A DNA stretch of 64,000 bases from Pustulibacterium marinum (GTDB taxonomy: Bacteria; Bacteroidota; Bacteroidia; Flavobacteriales; Flavobacteriaceae): contig NZ_FPBK01000006.1 in the NCBI RefSeq assembly GCF_900116665.1, positions 112,407-176,406 of the forward strand, given 5' to 3'. The notes below the pieces were generated by a model that did not search any database, was not told the origin of the DNA, and saw nothing but the letters and a program-made list of their open reading frames with translations. A program made the translations under genes and the position numbers. This document shows positions 28,370 through 39,030 of the stretch, in pieces. The stretch's first letter is position 1. The number at the start of each line of letters is the position of its first letter.

Positions 28370-30475
28370 TTAACTTATATAATTCCAGATATTTTTATGA
28401 AGTTGAAGTTTTTCAAAAGTGTATTTAACAATTTTGTTTTCAGGTTTTTGAAGAGTAGGATCATCTTTTAATAATCGCATTGCGTAATAACGAGCTACTT
28501 TTAAAATATCGTTATCCTTAACAATATCAGCGATTTTAAGATTAAGTACACCACTTTGCTGCGTTCCCATAATATTACCGGGTCCACGTAGTTTTAGGTC
28601 AACTTCAGCAATTTCAAAACCGTCATTGGTTCTAGTCATGGTTTCCAGTCGGGTTTTAGAGTCATCAGACAATTTATGTCCCGTCATAAGAATACAAAAA
28701 CTTTGCTCGGCTCCACGACCTACACGACCACGCAATTGGTGAAGTTGTGACAAACCAAATCGCTCGGCACTTTCAATAATCATTACAGATGCATTGGGAA
28801 CATTTACACCTACTTCAATTACCGTAGTAGCTACCATTATTTGTGTTTCACCACGTAGAAAACGATCCATTTCATAATCTTTATCTGCAGGTTTCATTTG
28901 ACCGTGAACAATTGAAATTTGATACTTTGGCGCTGGAAAATCCCTAGCAATACTTTCGTAACCATCCATCAGATCTTTATAATCCATAGATTCTGATTCT
29001 TGAATAAGTGGATACACCACATAAACTTGTCTACCTTTTTCTATTTCATCTCTAATGAACTGAAAAACTTTCAATCGGTTTCCATCATAGCGATGCACGG
29101 TTTTAATAGGTTTCCTTCCCGGCGGAAGTTCATCAATTACAGAAATATCTAAATCTCCGTATAAACTCATAGCCAATGTTCGTGGAATAGGAGTGGCCGT
29201 CATTACCAAAACGTGTGGCGGAATTTCGTTTTTTCGCCAAAGTTTAGCGCGTTGAGCAACACCAAATCTATGCTGTTCATCAATTATGGCTAAACCTAAA
29301 TTTTGAAATTTCACTTTATCTTCTAAAACAGCATGTGTACCAATTAAAATTGATAAATCACCATTTTGAAGTTCTTCATGAATAATTTTTCTATCGGAAG
29401 TTTTAGTTGAACCTGTTAGTAGTTTTACGTTTAAATTCAGTGGTTTGACTAATTCTAAAATCCCATTGTAATGTTGTGTTGCTAGAATTTCGGTTGGAGC
29501 CATAATACAAGCTTGAAATCCATTATCCAGAGCTAATAGCGCTGTAAGTAACGCCACAATAGTTTTTCCACTACCAACATCTCCTTGTAGCAATCTATTC
29601 ATTTGCGCATTACTCCCAAGATCTTTTCTAATTTCTTTAATCACTCTTTTTTGAGCACCGGTTAAATCAAACGGAAGATGTTCATTGTAGAAAGACGTGA
29701 AATTTTTACCAACATTTTCAAAGGGGTATCCTTTGATTTTGCTCTTTCGAACTAAATTCTTTCGAATTAATTGAAATTGAATGTAAAAAAGTTCTTCAAA
29801 TTTCAATCGGTATTGCGCTTTGGCTAACATTTCAGGATTTCTAGGAAAGTGAATATTGAAAAGTGCTTCTGCTTTGTTGATCAATTTGAGCTCTTCTAAC
29901 AAATACTTGGGAAGGGTATCGTAAAATTTCCCCTGCGATTCTTTAAAAAGTTCCTGAATAAGCTGATTGATAACCTTATTGTTAATCCCGATTTTTGTTA
30001 GTTTTTCTGTTGAAGGATACACCGGTTGCATGGCAGAACGTAAACTGGCTTCGTGATCTTTCAGCAATTCCATTTCTGGATGCGGTATGCTGAAAACTCC
30101 ATTAAACCAATTAATTTTTCCATAAACCACATAGGGAGTATTCAATTTTACACCTTCTTTGATCCATTTATGACCTTTGAACCAAACCAATTCCATTTCT
30201 GCAGTTCCATCAGTAAAAATAGCCACCAAACGTTTTCCTCGTTTTTGTTCAACCATTTTCATATGTACTACTTTACCAACCAATTGCACTTCGGTACTAT
30301 TACGCTGCAACTCGTTGATTTTGTAATACTTGGTTTTATCAATATATCTATTTGGAAAAAGATTGATCAAATCTTGATAGGTATGAACACCCAATTCTGT
30401 GCGCAAAAGATTGGCTCTTTGCGGTCCTACACGTTTAAGGTAATCTATAGGAGTGTTGAGAAAGTTGGGATTCAT
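28370..30475 (-). CDS. recG: ATP-dependent DNA helicase RecG
   Basis: RecG remodels stalled forks and branched DNA. The 701-residue protein has an N-terminal wedge/OB domain (about 1-180), then superfamily 2 motifs: I GDVGSGKT, II IDEQHRFG (DEQH box), III TATPIPRT, and V/VI in TTVIEVGVNVPNA and QLRGRVGRG. The C-terminal TRG-like segment is present. Length and order are normal. Confidence 0.97.
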   Translation of the reverse strand: MNPNFLNTPIDYLKRVGPQRANLLRTELGVHTYQDLINLFPNRYIDKTKYYKINELQRNSTEVQLVGKVVHMKMVEQKRGKRLVAIFTDGTAEMELVWFKGHKWIKEGVKLNTPYVVYGKINWFNGVFSIPHPEMELLKDHEASLRSAMQPVYPSTEKLTKIGINNKVINQLIQELFKESQGKFYDTLPKYLLEELKLINKAEALFNIHFPRNPEMLAKAQYRLKFEELFYIQFQLIRKNLVRKSKIKGYPFENVGKNFTSFYNEHLPFDLTGAQKRVIKEIRKDLGSNAQMNRLLQGDVGSGKTIVALLTALLALDNGFQACIMAPTEILATQHYNGILELVKPLNLNVKLLTGSTKTSDRKIIHEELQNGDLSILIGTHAVLEDKVKFQNLGLAIIDEQHRFGVAQRAKLWRKNEIPPHVLVMTATPIPRTLAMSLYGDLDISVIDELPPGRKPIKTVHRYDGNRLKVFQFIRDEIEKGRQVYVVYPLIQESESMDYKDLMDGYESIARDFPAPKYQISIVHGQMKPADKDYEMDRFLRGETQIMVATTVIEVGVNVPNASVMIIESAERFGLSQLHQLRGRVGRGAEQSFCILMTGHKLSDDSKTRLETMTRTNDGFEIAEVDLKLRGPGNIMGTQQSGVLNLKIADIVKDNDILKVARYYAMRLLKDDPTLQKPENKIVKYTFEKLQLHKNIWNYIS

Positions 30476-30650
30476 AAGGCGAATTTAGTTTTTTTTGAGT
30501 GAAATAGTAAATTGCAAAAACCAGAAATTTTTAGAAGATCATTTCAAGTTTGAATTTCAGTTAGTTTCTATCCATTTCAGTTTTTAAACTTTTGGTTTCA
30601 ACAAAATTCATTTCAAAAACATTACATTAGTATCAAATAAGAACTACTTA

Positions 30651-32726
30651 ATGCGATTTTTTTCTTTATTATTTTCGGTATTATTACTTCAATTTTCACA
30701 AGGATTTGCCCAACAAATTGAACACGTTGATTTTAAAACGGCCAATGTTACTATAGCGATAGATCCTTTTCAACAAACCGTTACAGGAACTGTTATTTAT
30801 AGCTTTGATGTCTTAGAAAAAGTGGATTCCATCTTTTTAGATGCACAACGAATGCAGTTTGAAAATGTATTGGTAAATGGTAAAAAAGTAAAATTTAAAA
30901 ATGATGAAAAGCATCTCATACTTCAGAAGAAATTCAAGCCCAAAAAAGAGAATCAGTTAAGTTTTACCTATACTGCCAAACCTTCTAAAACACTGTATTT
31001 TTTCGGTTGGAAGGACGATGAAGGAAGAAAACAGGTTTACACACAAGGTCAAGGAAAATACACCAGTAATTGGTTACCTAGTTTTGATGATGTGAATGAA
31101 AAAGTCATCTTCAATTTGAATATTTCTTTTCCAAAAGGGTATCAAGTAATTGCCAATGGAAAATTGACCAATTCCGAAACCACAGATACGCTCACAACTT
31201 GGAATTTTGAAATGAATCATCCAATGAGTTCTTATTTGGTAGCACTAGCTGCCGGAAAATATGAGGAAAAAAAGATGATTTCTGAAAGAGGAATCCCTTT
31301 GAAATTATACTACTATCCAGATCAACCAGAGCGCGTAGAACCCACTTATAGATATTCTAAGCAGATTTTTGACTTTTTAGAGAACGAAGTTGGTGTAGAC
31401 TTTCCATGGGTAAATTACAAGCAAATTCCGGTGAGAGATTTTATGTATGGAGGTATGGAAAACACAACAGCAACCATTTTTAACGACAGTTATTATATAG
31501 ACTCGCTTTCATTCATTGACAGGAATTATGTAAACGTAAATGCGCATGAGTTGGCGCATCATTGGTTTGGTGATTTGATCACTGAAAAATCTCCAGAGGA
31601 CCATTGGTTACAAGAAGGTTTTGCAACTTATTTTGCTTTGTTGGCAGAAAAGGATGTTTTTGGAAACGCTTATTTTAAAGCAGCTTTGTTTGATACGGCT
31701 AAACAATTGCAATTAGCTAGTGAAAACGGAAATGGAGAATCACTTTTAAACGCTAAGGCAAGTAGTCTCACATTTTATCAAAAAGGAGCATGGGCTTTAG
31801 TAGCTTTGAAACATGAAGTAGGAGCGAAGGCTTTTAAAGAAGGAATCAAATCTTATTTGAAAAAATATCAGTTTTTGAACGTTAGTACAGATGATTTCTT
31901 AACTGAAATGGAGAAAGCTTCGGGAAAAAATCTTGAGAATTTCAGACAAAAATGGTTATTAGATACAGCATTTCATTTTGAAGAGGCAATGAAACTAATT
32001 GATGATGAACCATATGGAATTCCTGAATTATTAGAAGTACATTTTAAAGATTCTACAGCTTCAAGTACTGAAAAGTCTAAAAACATTTGGGCTCAATTAC
32101 CTTCAAAATATAAAGAAGCAATTGTTACATATAAGTATTCGGCATTGAAAGATTCTGTGTATATCAATTCCATTTTGAATAGTGAAGATTTAAAAGTTCG
32201 TCAGAAATATTTAGTTCAAACCAGTCAAATTCCAGCTAATAAAAAGCAATTTTTTGAGTCGTTTTTAAAAGATAAAAGTTATAACACGAAAGAAAATATG
32301 TTGTACAAGCTATGGGGAAATTTTCAAGAAGACCGTAGTAAGTATTTAGAAGCAACAAAGAATATTGAAGGCTTTAATGATAAAAATATTCGTATTTTAT
32401 GGTTGGCTTTATCTTTGGTAACTCCAGAGTTTGATCAAAAAAATAAACAGCAGTATTTCTTAGAATTAACTGGTTATACTAGTCCTAAATATGGTTTTGA
32501 TGTTCGTGAAAATGCATTTTCATTTTTAAAAGAATTGGATGCTTTTACAGATCAGAATTTATTAGATTTAATGAATGGTTGTCATCATCCGGCATGGCGA
32601 TTTGCTAGTTTTTCGCGTTCGCTACTAGAGCAACTTTTAAAAGATGAAATGCACAAAACTCGTTTTAAAGAATTAATGCCAAAAATGACCGAAAAAGAAC
32701 AAAAATATTTAAATACCAAATTATGA
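30651..32726 (+). CDS. Secreted M1-family metallopeptidase
   Basis: This 691-residue protein has a signal peptide (MRFFSLLFSVLLLQFSQGFA). The M1 N-terminal beta domain is followed by an exopeptidase-like GGMENTTA motif and the zinc site HELAHHWFGD, with the distal Glu in WLQEGFATYFALL. M1 enzymes remove N-terminal residues from peptides; a periplasmic peptide-degrading role is likely. The patatin gene overlaps its stop by 4 bases (ATGA), so the two are translationally coupled. Confidence 0.93.
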   Translation: MRFFSLLFSVLLLQFSQGFAQQIEHVDFKTANVTIAIDPFQQTVTGTVIYSFDVLEKVDSIFLDAQRMQFENVLVNGKKVKFKNDEKHLILQKKFKPKKENQLSFTYTAKPSKTLYFFGWKDDEGRKQVYTQGQGKYTSNWLPSFDDVNEKVIFNLNISFPKGYQVIANGKLTNSETTDTLTTWNFEMNHPMSSYLVALAAGKYEEKKMISERGIPLKLYYYPDQPERVEPTYRYSKQIFDFLENEVGVDFPWVNYKQIPVRDFMYGGMENTTATIFNDSYYIDSLSFIDRNYVNVNAHELAHHWFGDLITEKSPEDHWLQEGFATYFALLAEKDVFGNAYFKAALFDTAKQLQLASENGNGESLLNAKASSLTFYQKGAWALVALKHEVGAKAFKEGIKSYLKKYQFLNVSTDDFLTEMEKASGKNLENFRQKWLLDTAFHFEEAMKLIDDEPYGIPELLEVHFKDSTASSTEKSKNIWAQLPSKYKEAIVTYKYSALKDSVYINSILNSEDLKVRQKYLVQTSQIPANKKQFFESFLKDKSYNTKENMLYKLWGNFQEDRSKYLEATKNIEGFNDKNIRILWLALSLVTPEFDQKNKQQYFLELTGYTSPKYGFDVRENAFSFLKELDAFTDQNLLDLMNGCHHPAWRFASFSRSLLEQLLKDEMHKTRFKELMPKMTEKEQKYLNTKL

Positions 32727-33637
32727 ATGCATTAGTCATCTCTGGTGGTGGAAGTAAAGGAGCCTTTGCTGGTGGCGTGGCCCAATATCTCATTGAAGAA
32801 ATGGGACGAGATTATGATTTGTATTTGGGAACGTCTACAGGAAGTTTGTTGGTAAGCCATTTGGCGTTACAAAATGTAGACAAGATTAAAAAAGTATATA
32901 CATCGGTAAATCAAAAAAGTATTTTTAGTCAGAATCCATTCACCATTAAAAAACGTCATGGAGGAATGGAAATTGGGATAAATCATTTCAATGTACTACT
33001 CAATTTTTTTAAAGGAAGAAAAACGTTTGGGGAAAGTCAAAACCTAAAAAAACTTATTTTCAAGACCATAACGAAGGAAGAATTTTCAACACTGAAAAAC
33101 TCCAAAAAAGATATTGTAGTTACCGTTTCAAATCTTTCTATGAATGAAGTAGAATACAAGTCTATCAAAGACTTTTCTTATGAAGAATTTCTCGAATGGA
33201 TTTGGATTTCTTGCAATTACACACCATTCATGAGTTTGGTTCAAAAAAACGGATGTGAGTACGCAGATGGCGGATTAGGAATTATGGTTCCTATTGAAGA
33301 AGCTGTAAAACGAGGCGCTAGAAACATAGATGTAATCATTTTACAGACTGAAGTAACTCAATTGAATAAACTCCCTTCAAGAAACGCATTTTCTTTGTTG
33401 ACGAGCATGTTTTCCTTTGTATTGGATAGAATAGAACATCAAAATATAAAAATAGGAAAGTTTGCAGCGAACCAACATAATGCAATAATTAACTTCTATT
33501 ATACACCTACGATCTTAACCACCAATTCCTTAATTTTTGATAAAAAGAAAATGGAAACATGGTGGCATAGTGGTTTTGAGTACGCCAAATTAAAAAATAA
33601 AGAAACCAGTCAGTTAGGTCCGGAAATTAACCAATAA
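32723..33637 (+). CDS. Patatin-like phospholipase
   Basis: The 304-residue protein has the patatin set: oxyanion loop SGGGSKGAFAGG, nucleophile elbow GTSTG (Ser in the middle) and the catalytic Asp in YADGGLG. It has no signal peptide, so it is probably cytosolic or membrane-peripheral. Patatins hydrolyse acyl chains from lipids. Its start overlaps the peptidase stop, and its end overlaps the next convergent gene by 11 bases. Confidence 0.9.
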   Translation: MNALVISGGGSKGAFAGGVAQYLIEEMGRDYDLYLGTSTGSLLVSHLALQNVDKIKKVYTSVNQKSIFSQNPFTIKKRHGGMEIGINHFNVLLNFFKGRKTFGESQNLKKLIFKTITKEEFSTLKNSKKDIVVTVSNLSMNEVEYKSIKDFSYEEFLEWIWISCNYTPFMSLVQKNGCEYADGGLGIMVPIEEAVKRGARNIDVIILQTEVTQLNKLPSRNAFSLLTSMFSFVLDRIEHQNIKIGKFAANQHNAIINFYYTPTILTTNSLIFDKKKMETWWHSGFEYAKLKNKETSQLGPEINQ

Positions 33638-34148
33638 TTTCGCTTACTTCTTTTTTAATAAATGAAAGCGCTGTTGCAGATGGAGCTTGCTTATCCATAA
33701 ATTCGGTTAAGATAGCTTCTCTTAATTTAGATGCTGAATCTATTTTTTCACTCATCGCTATTTTACGAATCATTTGAATGGTTGTATTTTTTGCAGCTCT
33801 AATAATTCCCCAACAATCTTCTGTTAAATAAATTTGTTGGGCAAGATTGTGATTGAATTCAGTTTCTATTTGCTGAATCAATCTATTCTCGTAATCATCT
33901 TTTCCATCAGTAACAGGCGTTAAATTGATAGTCAAGGAAGCAGGAGCAATACGTTCTAAAAATAAGGTCATTCTTTCATAAGCTTGCAAACGTACGGGTA
34001 AAGCATCTTTTTGCGATTCTTTATGTAATAAATATCTACGTCTTCCTTCTTCATTTTTGGTATGAAGACTGAAAAAATAATACGCTACACCTCCGGTTAC
34101 AATGGCCGGAATACAATAAAATAATAACTGAATGATTTGCTCTTCCAT
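33627..34148 (-). CDS. Conserved hypothetical protein with N-terminal membrane anchor
   Basis: The 173-residue protein has one hydrophobic N-terminal span (residues about 5-25), then a soluble helical region with LPVRLQAYERMTLFLERI and an Asn/Gln-rich helix (IETEFNHNLAQQIYLTEDCWG). This pattern is familiar from Flavobacteriia hypothetical proteins, but I know of no function. It overlaps the patatin gene's end by 11 bases in convergent orientation. Confidence 0.75.
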   Translation of the reverse strand: MEEQIIQLLFYCIPAIVTGGVAYYFFSLHTKNEEGRRRYLLHKESQKDALPVRLQAYERMTLFLERIAPASLTINLTPVTDGKDDYENRLIQQIETEFNHNLAQQIYLTEDCWGIIRAAKNTTIQMIRKIAMSEKIDSASKLREAILTEFMDKQAPSATALSFIKKEVSEIIG

Positions 34149-34283
34149 TTGAAGATTTTTTATTTGCTCGATTACCGAGATTAAATGCCAAAAGGCAATA
34201 TTTCTATATTATTTACATAAAAGATTCATTTTTGTGAAAATGAATCGGTCACAAACTTAAAACAATTTTCTAACTTAGAAAAC

Positions 34284-35831
34284 CTAGTTTTTACCACCTA
34301 AATATTCACAATTCAATAACTTTTCGACACCCTCAAAAGGAACTTTAGTTTTGTGGTATTTATAGATAGCTGCCAATGTTTGTGTTAAGTTTTTATCACC
34401 CAAATTCATTTCTACATCATCCATTGTAAATTGACAAGGATGCTCATAACCACAAGCATGTGTAATTTCTAAAAATTCTTTTCTAAACTTCACAAAATAT
34501 TGCGCCAAACGATCTGATTTCAACGGAATATCAATTCCACTTTGAAGCCATTTATTTTGAGTTGCAACTCCCGCCGGGCATCGGTTTGTATGACAAACCT
34601 GCGCTTGAATACAACCAATACTCATCATTGCTTCTCTGGCTACGTTAATAAGATCTGCTCCCATGGCAAAAGCTTTTGCAGCTTGTGCTGGAAAGCCTAA
34701 TTTTCCACTTGCGATAAAAACTACTCGATTAGCAATATCATTTTCCTTGAACAAACGATACACTTCACTAAAAGCATAAATAAAAGGTAACGATACGTGG
34801 TCTGCAAAACTTGGCGGTGCAGCGCCCGTTCCACCTTCACCGCCATCTATGGTAATAAAATCAGGACCTTTATTGGTTTTCTTCATGATGTCTACCAATT
34901 CTTTCCAGTTTTCCAATTTTCCTATCGCAGCTTTAATTCCAACCGGTAATCCAGTTTCTTTAGCAACAGATTCTATGAACTCTACCATACCTTTTACACC
35001 ATCAAACGCAGAGTGATGAGGCGGTGAAATCACATCTTTGTTCATTGGAATATGTCTTATTTCGGAAATCTCTTTGCTTATCTTCTTTGCCGGAAGTACA
35101 CCACCTTTTCCTGGTTTAGCTCCTTGAGAAAGTTTTATTTCAATCGCTCTAATTTGAGGATTATCTTCTACCAACTTTTTCAATTTTTCCATTGAAAAAT
35201 TTCCTTCTTCATCTCTAATCCCAAAGTAGGCAGTACCAATTTGTAAAACAATATCAGAACCCATTTTATGATAAGGCGAAAGACCACCTTCACCCGTATT
35301 ATGATACGCTCCACATTTTTTTGCACCCAAATTCAGTGATTCAATCGCCTTTGCGGATAAAGAACCAAAACTCATTGCAGAAATGTTGATGATAGATGCA
35401 GGTCTGTAAGGTTTTAAACGGTTGTGATAGGCTCCAATAACCTTCGCACATGGAATGGTATCTTTTTGTTCAATATTTGGATGACCCAGAGGCATTTTAT
35501 ACGGAATCATGCTATTATTAACAAACACATAATTCTGAGAGAAAATATCTCTATCGGTACCAAAACCTTTATAATTGTTTTCATTTTTAGCCGAAGCATA
35601 AACCCAGCTTCTTTCAATACGGTTAAATGGCAATTCTTCACGATTATTGGCAACCAAATATTGACGCAATTCCGGACCAATATTCTCCAACATATATCTA
35701 ATATGACCAACGATAGGAAAATTATGGCTTATGGTATGTCTTTTTTGAAAAAGTACATCACGTAGTGCTATAATTCCCAATACTATTAAGATCCAAGACC
35801 ACCATGGTAACGAAGTAATAGCTGCTAACAT
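34284..35831 (-). CDS. Stand-alone glutamate-synthase-like FMN protein
   Basis: The 515-residue protein begins with a membrane-like segment (WWSWILIVLGIIAL), then the FMN-binding central domain of glutamate synthase: SAMSFGSLS, EGGLSPYH, IKLSQGAKPGKGG, TIDGGEGGTGAAP. The Fe-S cysteine pattern is in CIQAQVCHTNRCPAG. It lacks the glutaminase domain and the GltB C-terminal beta-helix. Archaeal-type GltB-like proteins of this form are widespread; whether they make glutamate is not settled. Confidence 0.88.
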   Translation of the reverse strand: MLAAITSLPWWSWILIVLGIIALRDVLFQKRHTISHNFPIVGHIRYMLENIGPELRQYLVANNREELPFNRIERSWVYASAKNENNYKGFGTDRDIFSQNYVFVNNSMIPYKMPLGHPNIEQKDTIPCAKVIGAYHNRLKPYRPASIINISAMSFGSLSAKAIESLNLGAKKCGAYHNTGEGGLSPYHKMGSDIVLQIGTAYFGIRDEEGNFSMEKLKKLVEDNPQIRAIEIKLSQGAKPGKGGVLPAKKISKEISEIRHIPMNKDVISPPHHSAFDGVKGMVEFIESVAKETGLPVGIKAAIGKLENWKELVDIMKKTNKGPDFITIDGGEGGTGAAPPSFADHVSLPFIYAFSEVYRLFKENDIANRVVFIASGKLGFPAQAAKAFAMGADLINVAREAMMSIGCIQAQVCHTNRCPAGVATQNKWLQSGIDIPLKSDRLAQYFVKFRKEFLEITHACGYEHPCQFTMDDVEMNLGDKNLTQTLAAIYKYHKTKVPFEGVEKLLNCEYLGGKN

Positions 35832-35904
35832 AATTATGTTTTGATTTTGATTGCCGCAAAATTATAAATCTTAGTGGATGTGTTGTAAAAAATTTCGAAA
35901 GTTA

Positions 35905-35937
35905 TTTGACATGACCTCTAATTTATAAGTAATTTTA
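35905..35937 (+). promoter_or_regulatory. Possible promoter of the UvrD-type helicase gene
   Basis: TTTG (35905-35908) and TAATTTTA (35930-35937) are 21 bases apart, a fair match to the Bacteroidota consensus, and end 23 bases before the start codon. Confidence 0.4.
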
Positions 35938-35960
35938 CTGTTTTATTTGAATGACGACCG

Positions 35961-38300
35961 ATGGAACAAATGGATAAATACTTAGCCGAGTTAAACGAAG
36001 CGCAAAGAGCACCTGTATTGCAGGTGGACGGACCATTAATGGTAATTGCAGGAGCTGGCTCGGGAAAAACGCGTGTACTTACATATCGTATTGCTTATTT
36101 GATGAGTAAAGGTGTAGATTCTTTTAACATTCTTTCTTTGACTTTTACCAACAAAGCAGCACGAGAAATGAAAGAGCGTATTGCAAAAATCGTGGGGAAT
36201 AGCGAAGCAAAAAATCTTTGGATGGGAACATTTCACTCCATTTTTGCTAAAATTCTTCGTTTTGAAGCCGATAAATTGGGCTATCCTAGTAATTTTACTA
36301 TTTATGATACGCAAGATTCTCAGCGTTTAATTAACGCTATCATCAAAGAAAAAGGATTAGATAAGGACGTTTATAAGTACAAACAAGTTCAATCTAGAAT
36401 TTCTTCATTTAAAAACAGTTTAATTACCGTTCGTGCATATTTCAATAATCCTGAATTGATAGAAGCCGATGCTATGGCCAAAAAGCCACGAATGGGTGAA
36501 ATTTATCAGGAATACTGTGATCGTTGTTTCAAGGCGGGAGCCATGGATTTTGATGATTTGTTATTGAAAACAAATGAATTGTTGAATCGTTTTCCTGAAG
36601 TCCTTCAAAAATACCAAAACCGTTTTCGCTACATTTTGGTAGATGAGTATCAGGATACCAACCATTCGCAATATTTAATTGTGAAGGCACTTTCAGATAA
36701 GTTTCAAAACATTTGTGTGGTAGGAGACGATGCGCAAAGTATCTACGCTTTCCGTGGTGCGAATATCAACAACATTATGAACTTCCAAAAGGATTATGAT
36801 AATGTGCAAGTATATCGTTTAGAGCAAAATTACCGTTCTACCCGAAACATTGTAGAAGCTGCGAATACGGTTATTGAAAAGAATAAAACTCGATTAGATA
36901 AAGTTGTTTGGACAGCCAATGATGATGGTGGATTGATCAAAGTACACCGTTCGCATACCGATGCTGAAGAAGGCCGATTTGTAGCTAGTTCAATTTTTGA
37001 AAACGAAATGCAACATCAGCTAAATCATGGTCAATTTGCAGTTTTGTATAGAACCAACTCTCAATCTAGAGCCATAGAAGATGCATTACGAAAGCGTGAT
37101 ATTCCGTACCGAATTTATGGTGGACTTTCGTTCTATCAACGTAAAGAAATCAAAGATGTATTGTCGTATTTACGCTTGATTTTGAATCCAAAAGATGAGG
37201 AAGCTTTGGTGCGTGTGATCAATTATCCGGCACGTGGAATTGGGCAAACTACGATTGACAAACTTACAGTAGTGGCCAATCATTACAAGCGTTCTATTTT
37301 TGAAGTAATTGAAAATTTAGATCGAATTGATTTAAAGATCAATGGTGGAACCCGTCGTAAGTTGGATGATTTTATGACCATGATCAAAAGTTTTCAGGTT
37401 ATGAATGAAAGCGCTGACGCCTTCACTTTGGCAGAACATGTAGCCAAAAAATCAGGGATTTTAAATTTGTTCAAAAAAGACGGAACACCAGAAGGAATTG
37501 CTCGTATGGAAAATATTGAGGAGTTGCTGAATGGTATGAAAGATTTTGTGGAAGGACAAAAAGAAGTTGCCGATGCACGTGGTTCATTATCTGAATTCAT
37601 GGAAGATGTGGCTTTGGCAACCGATTTAGATAAAGATACTGGCGAAGATGATAGAGTTGCCATGATGACGATTCACTTGGCAAAAGGATTGGAATTTCCG
37701 TATGTGTACATTGTAGGAATGGAAGAAGATTTATTCCCTTCTGCCATGAGTATGAATACTCGTAGTGAATTGGAAGAAGAGCGACGTTTATTCTATGTAG
37801 CCTTGACCAGAGCCGAAAAACAAGCGTATTTAACTTTTGCAGAAAGCAGGTATCGTTGGGGAAAATTGGTAGATGGTGAGCCAAGTAGATTTATTGAAGA
37901 AATCGATGAAAAATACATAGAGCATTTAACGCCTCCAATGAAATCAGGATATCGTTTTAAACCCTTGATGGATACTGATATTTTTGGCGATGTTGATAAA
38001 AGTAAATTCAGACAAAGCAAACCTGTTTCTGGAAAACCACCGACTCATCAGCAACCAAATCCTGAAAAATTACGTAAATTAAGAAAACTGAAACCCGAAA
38101 TTGGGACTCCAAAAGGAAACAGCACTGCTGCAACTCAAGATTTAGAAGTTGGAGCAAAAGTAGAACATTCCAGATTTGGTAGAGGAGAAGTGATTGGAAT
38201 TGATGGAGTAGGAAACGATAGAAAAGCCGAAATACGTTTCCAGAATGGAGGAATCAAAAAGCTACTACTTCGCTTTGCTAAATTGGATATTATAGGATAA
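35961..38300 (+). CDS. UvrD/PcrA-type superfamily 1 DNA helicase
   Basis: The 779-residue 3'-5' helicase has motif I AGAGSGKTRVL, motif Ia LTFTNKAAREMKER, motif II VDEYQDTN, motif III GDDAQSIYAFRGA, motif IV YRSTRNI, motif V TIHLAKGLEFPYV and motif VI RRLFYVALTRA. A C-terminal Tudor-like tail (VGAKVEHSRFGRGEVIGI) is the RNA-polymerase-contacting region of PcrA/UvrD. Roles in nucleotide excision repair and transcription-coupled repair follow from the family; uvrA is in the same window. Confidence 0.95.
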   Translation: MEQMDKYLAELNEAQRAPVLQVDGPLMVIAGAGSGKTRVLTYRIAYLMSKGVDSFNILSLTFTNKAAREMKERIAKIVGNSEAKNLWMGTFHSIFAKILRFEADKLGYPSNFTIYDTQDSQRLINAIIKEKGLDKDVYKYKQVQSRISSFKNSLITVRAYFNNPELIEADAMAKKPRMGEIYQEYCDRCFKAGAMDFDDLLLKTNELLNRFPEVLQKYQNRFRYILVDEYQDTNHSQYLIVKALSDKFQNICVVGDDAQSIYAFRGANINNIMNFQKDYDNVQVYRLEQNYRSTRNIVEAANTVIEKNKTRLDKVVWTANDDGGLIKVHRSHTDAEEGRFVASSIFENEMQHQLNHGQFAVLYRTNSQSRAIEDALRKRDIPYRIYGGLSFYQRKEIKDVLSYLRLILNPKDEEALVRVINYPARGIGQTTIDKLTVVANHYKRSIFEVIENLDRIDLKINGGTRRKLDDFMTMIKSFQVMNESADAFTLAEHVAKKSGILNLFKKDGTPEGIARMENIEELLNGMKDFVEGQKEVADARGSLSEFMEDVALATDLDKDTGEDDRVAMMTIHLAKGLEFPYVYIVGMEEDLFPSAMSMNTRSELEEERRLFYVALTRAEKQAYLTFAESRYRWGKLVDGEPSRFIEEIDEKYIEHLTPPMKSGYRFKPLMDTDIFGDVDKSKFRQSKPVSGKPPTHQQPNPEKLRKLRKLKPEIGTPKGNSTAATQDLEVGAKVEHSRFGRGEVIGIDGVGNDRKAEIRFQNGGIKKLLLRFAKLDIIG

Positions 38301-38302
38301 TC

Positions 38303-38920
38303 ATGGCAGAATTTATTAGAATTTATGAAGAAAATCCGAATCCCCGAGAAATTGAAAAAGTAGTAAATGTTCTTAGAGACGGTGGTCTTATCATCTACCC
38401 AACCGATACGGTTTATGGTTTGGGTTGCGATATTACCAATACCAAAGCTTTGCAAAAAATAGCACGAATCAAAGGAATCAAATTGGAAAAGGCTAATTTT
38501 TCATTTGTGTGTGCAGACCTTAGTAATTTATCAGATTACGTAAAACAGATAGATACACCAACTTTTAAGGTGTTGAAAAAAGCATTACCAGGACCTTATA
38601 CGTTTATTCTTCCGGGTAATAATAGTTTACCAAAAGAATTTAAAAAGAAGAAAACAGTTGGGATTCGTGTACCTGACAATAGGATTGCTACCGAAATTGT
38701 AAAGCATCTGGGAAATCCTATTGTTTCAACCTCTATTTATGATGAAGATGATGTGATTGAATATACTACCGATCCTGAATTGATTTATGAAAAATGGGAT
38801 AATCTAGTAGATATAGTAATTGATGGCGGATATGGAGATAATAATCCATCAACAATTATAGATATGTCTAACGGTGAATTTGAAGTAATTAGAGAAGGAA
38901 AAGGCCCAATTGATTTTTAA
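38303..38920 (+). CDS. L-threonylcarbamoyladenylate synthase (Sua5/YrdC/YciO family)
   Basis: The 205-residue protein has the family's nucleotide-binding segment IYPTDTVYGLGCD at the start, KRxxxxxx-like basic residues (ARIKGIKLEKANF), PGPYTFILPG and a C-terminal substrate loop NPSTIIDMSNG. YrdC-type enzymes make the precursor of the tRNA t6A37 modification. It begins 2 bases after the helicase stop, so the two are probably co-transcribed. YciO-like relatives have similar sequence; a full-length t6A role is likely but not certain. Confidence 0.88.
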   Translation: MAEFIRIYEENPNPREIEKVVNVLRDGGLIIYPTDTVYGLGCDITNTKALQKIARIKGIKLEKANFSFVCADLSNLSDYVKQIDTPTFKVLKKALPGPYTFILPGNNSLPKEFKKKKTVGIRVPDNRIATEIVKHLGNPIVSTSIYDEDDVIEYTTDPELIYEKWDNLVDIVIDGGYGDNNPSTIIDMSNGEFEVIREGKGPIDF

Positions 38921-38980
38921 TTATTCTTTCCTTCGTTGAGAACATACAATTTTTTTGAAAATCCATAATGTATATACATA

Positions 38981-39012
38981 AAAAAAGCTCCGAAATTCGG
39001 AGCTTTTCTTTT
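38981..39012. terminator. Bidirectional terminator between the Sua5-family gene and the OmpA gene
   Basis: GCTCCGA (38987-38993) and TCGGAGC (38997-39003) form a compact stem flanked by an A-run and a T-run. Confidence 0.85.
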
Positions 39013-39030
39013 ATGCTTTAGAAGCAAGAA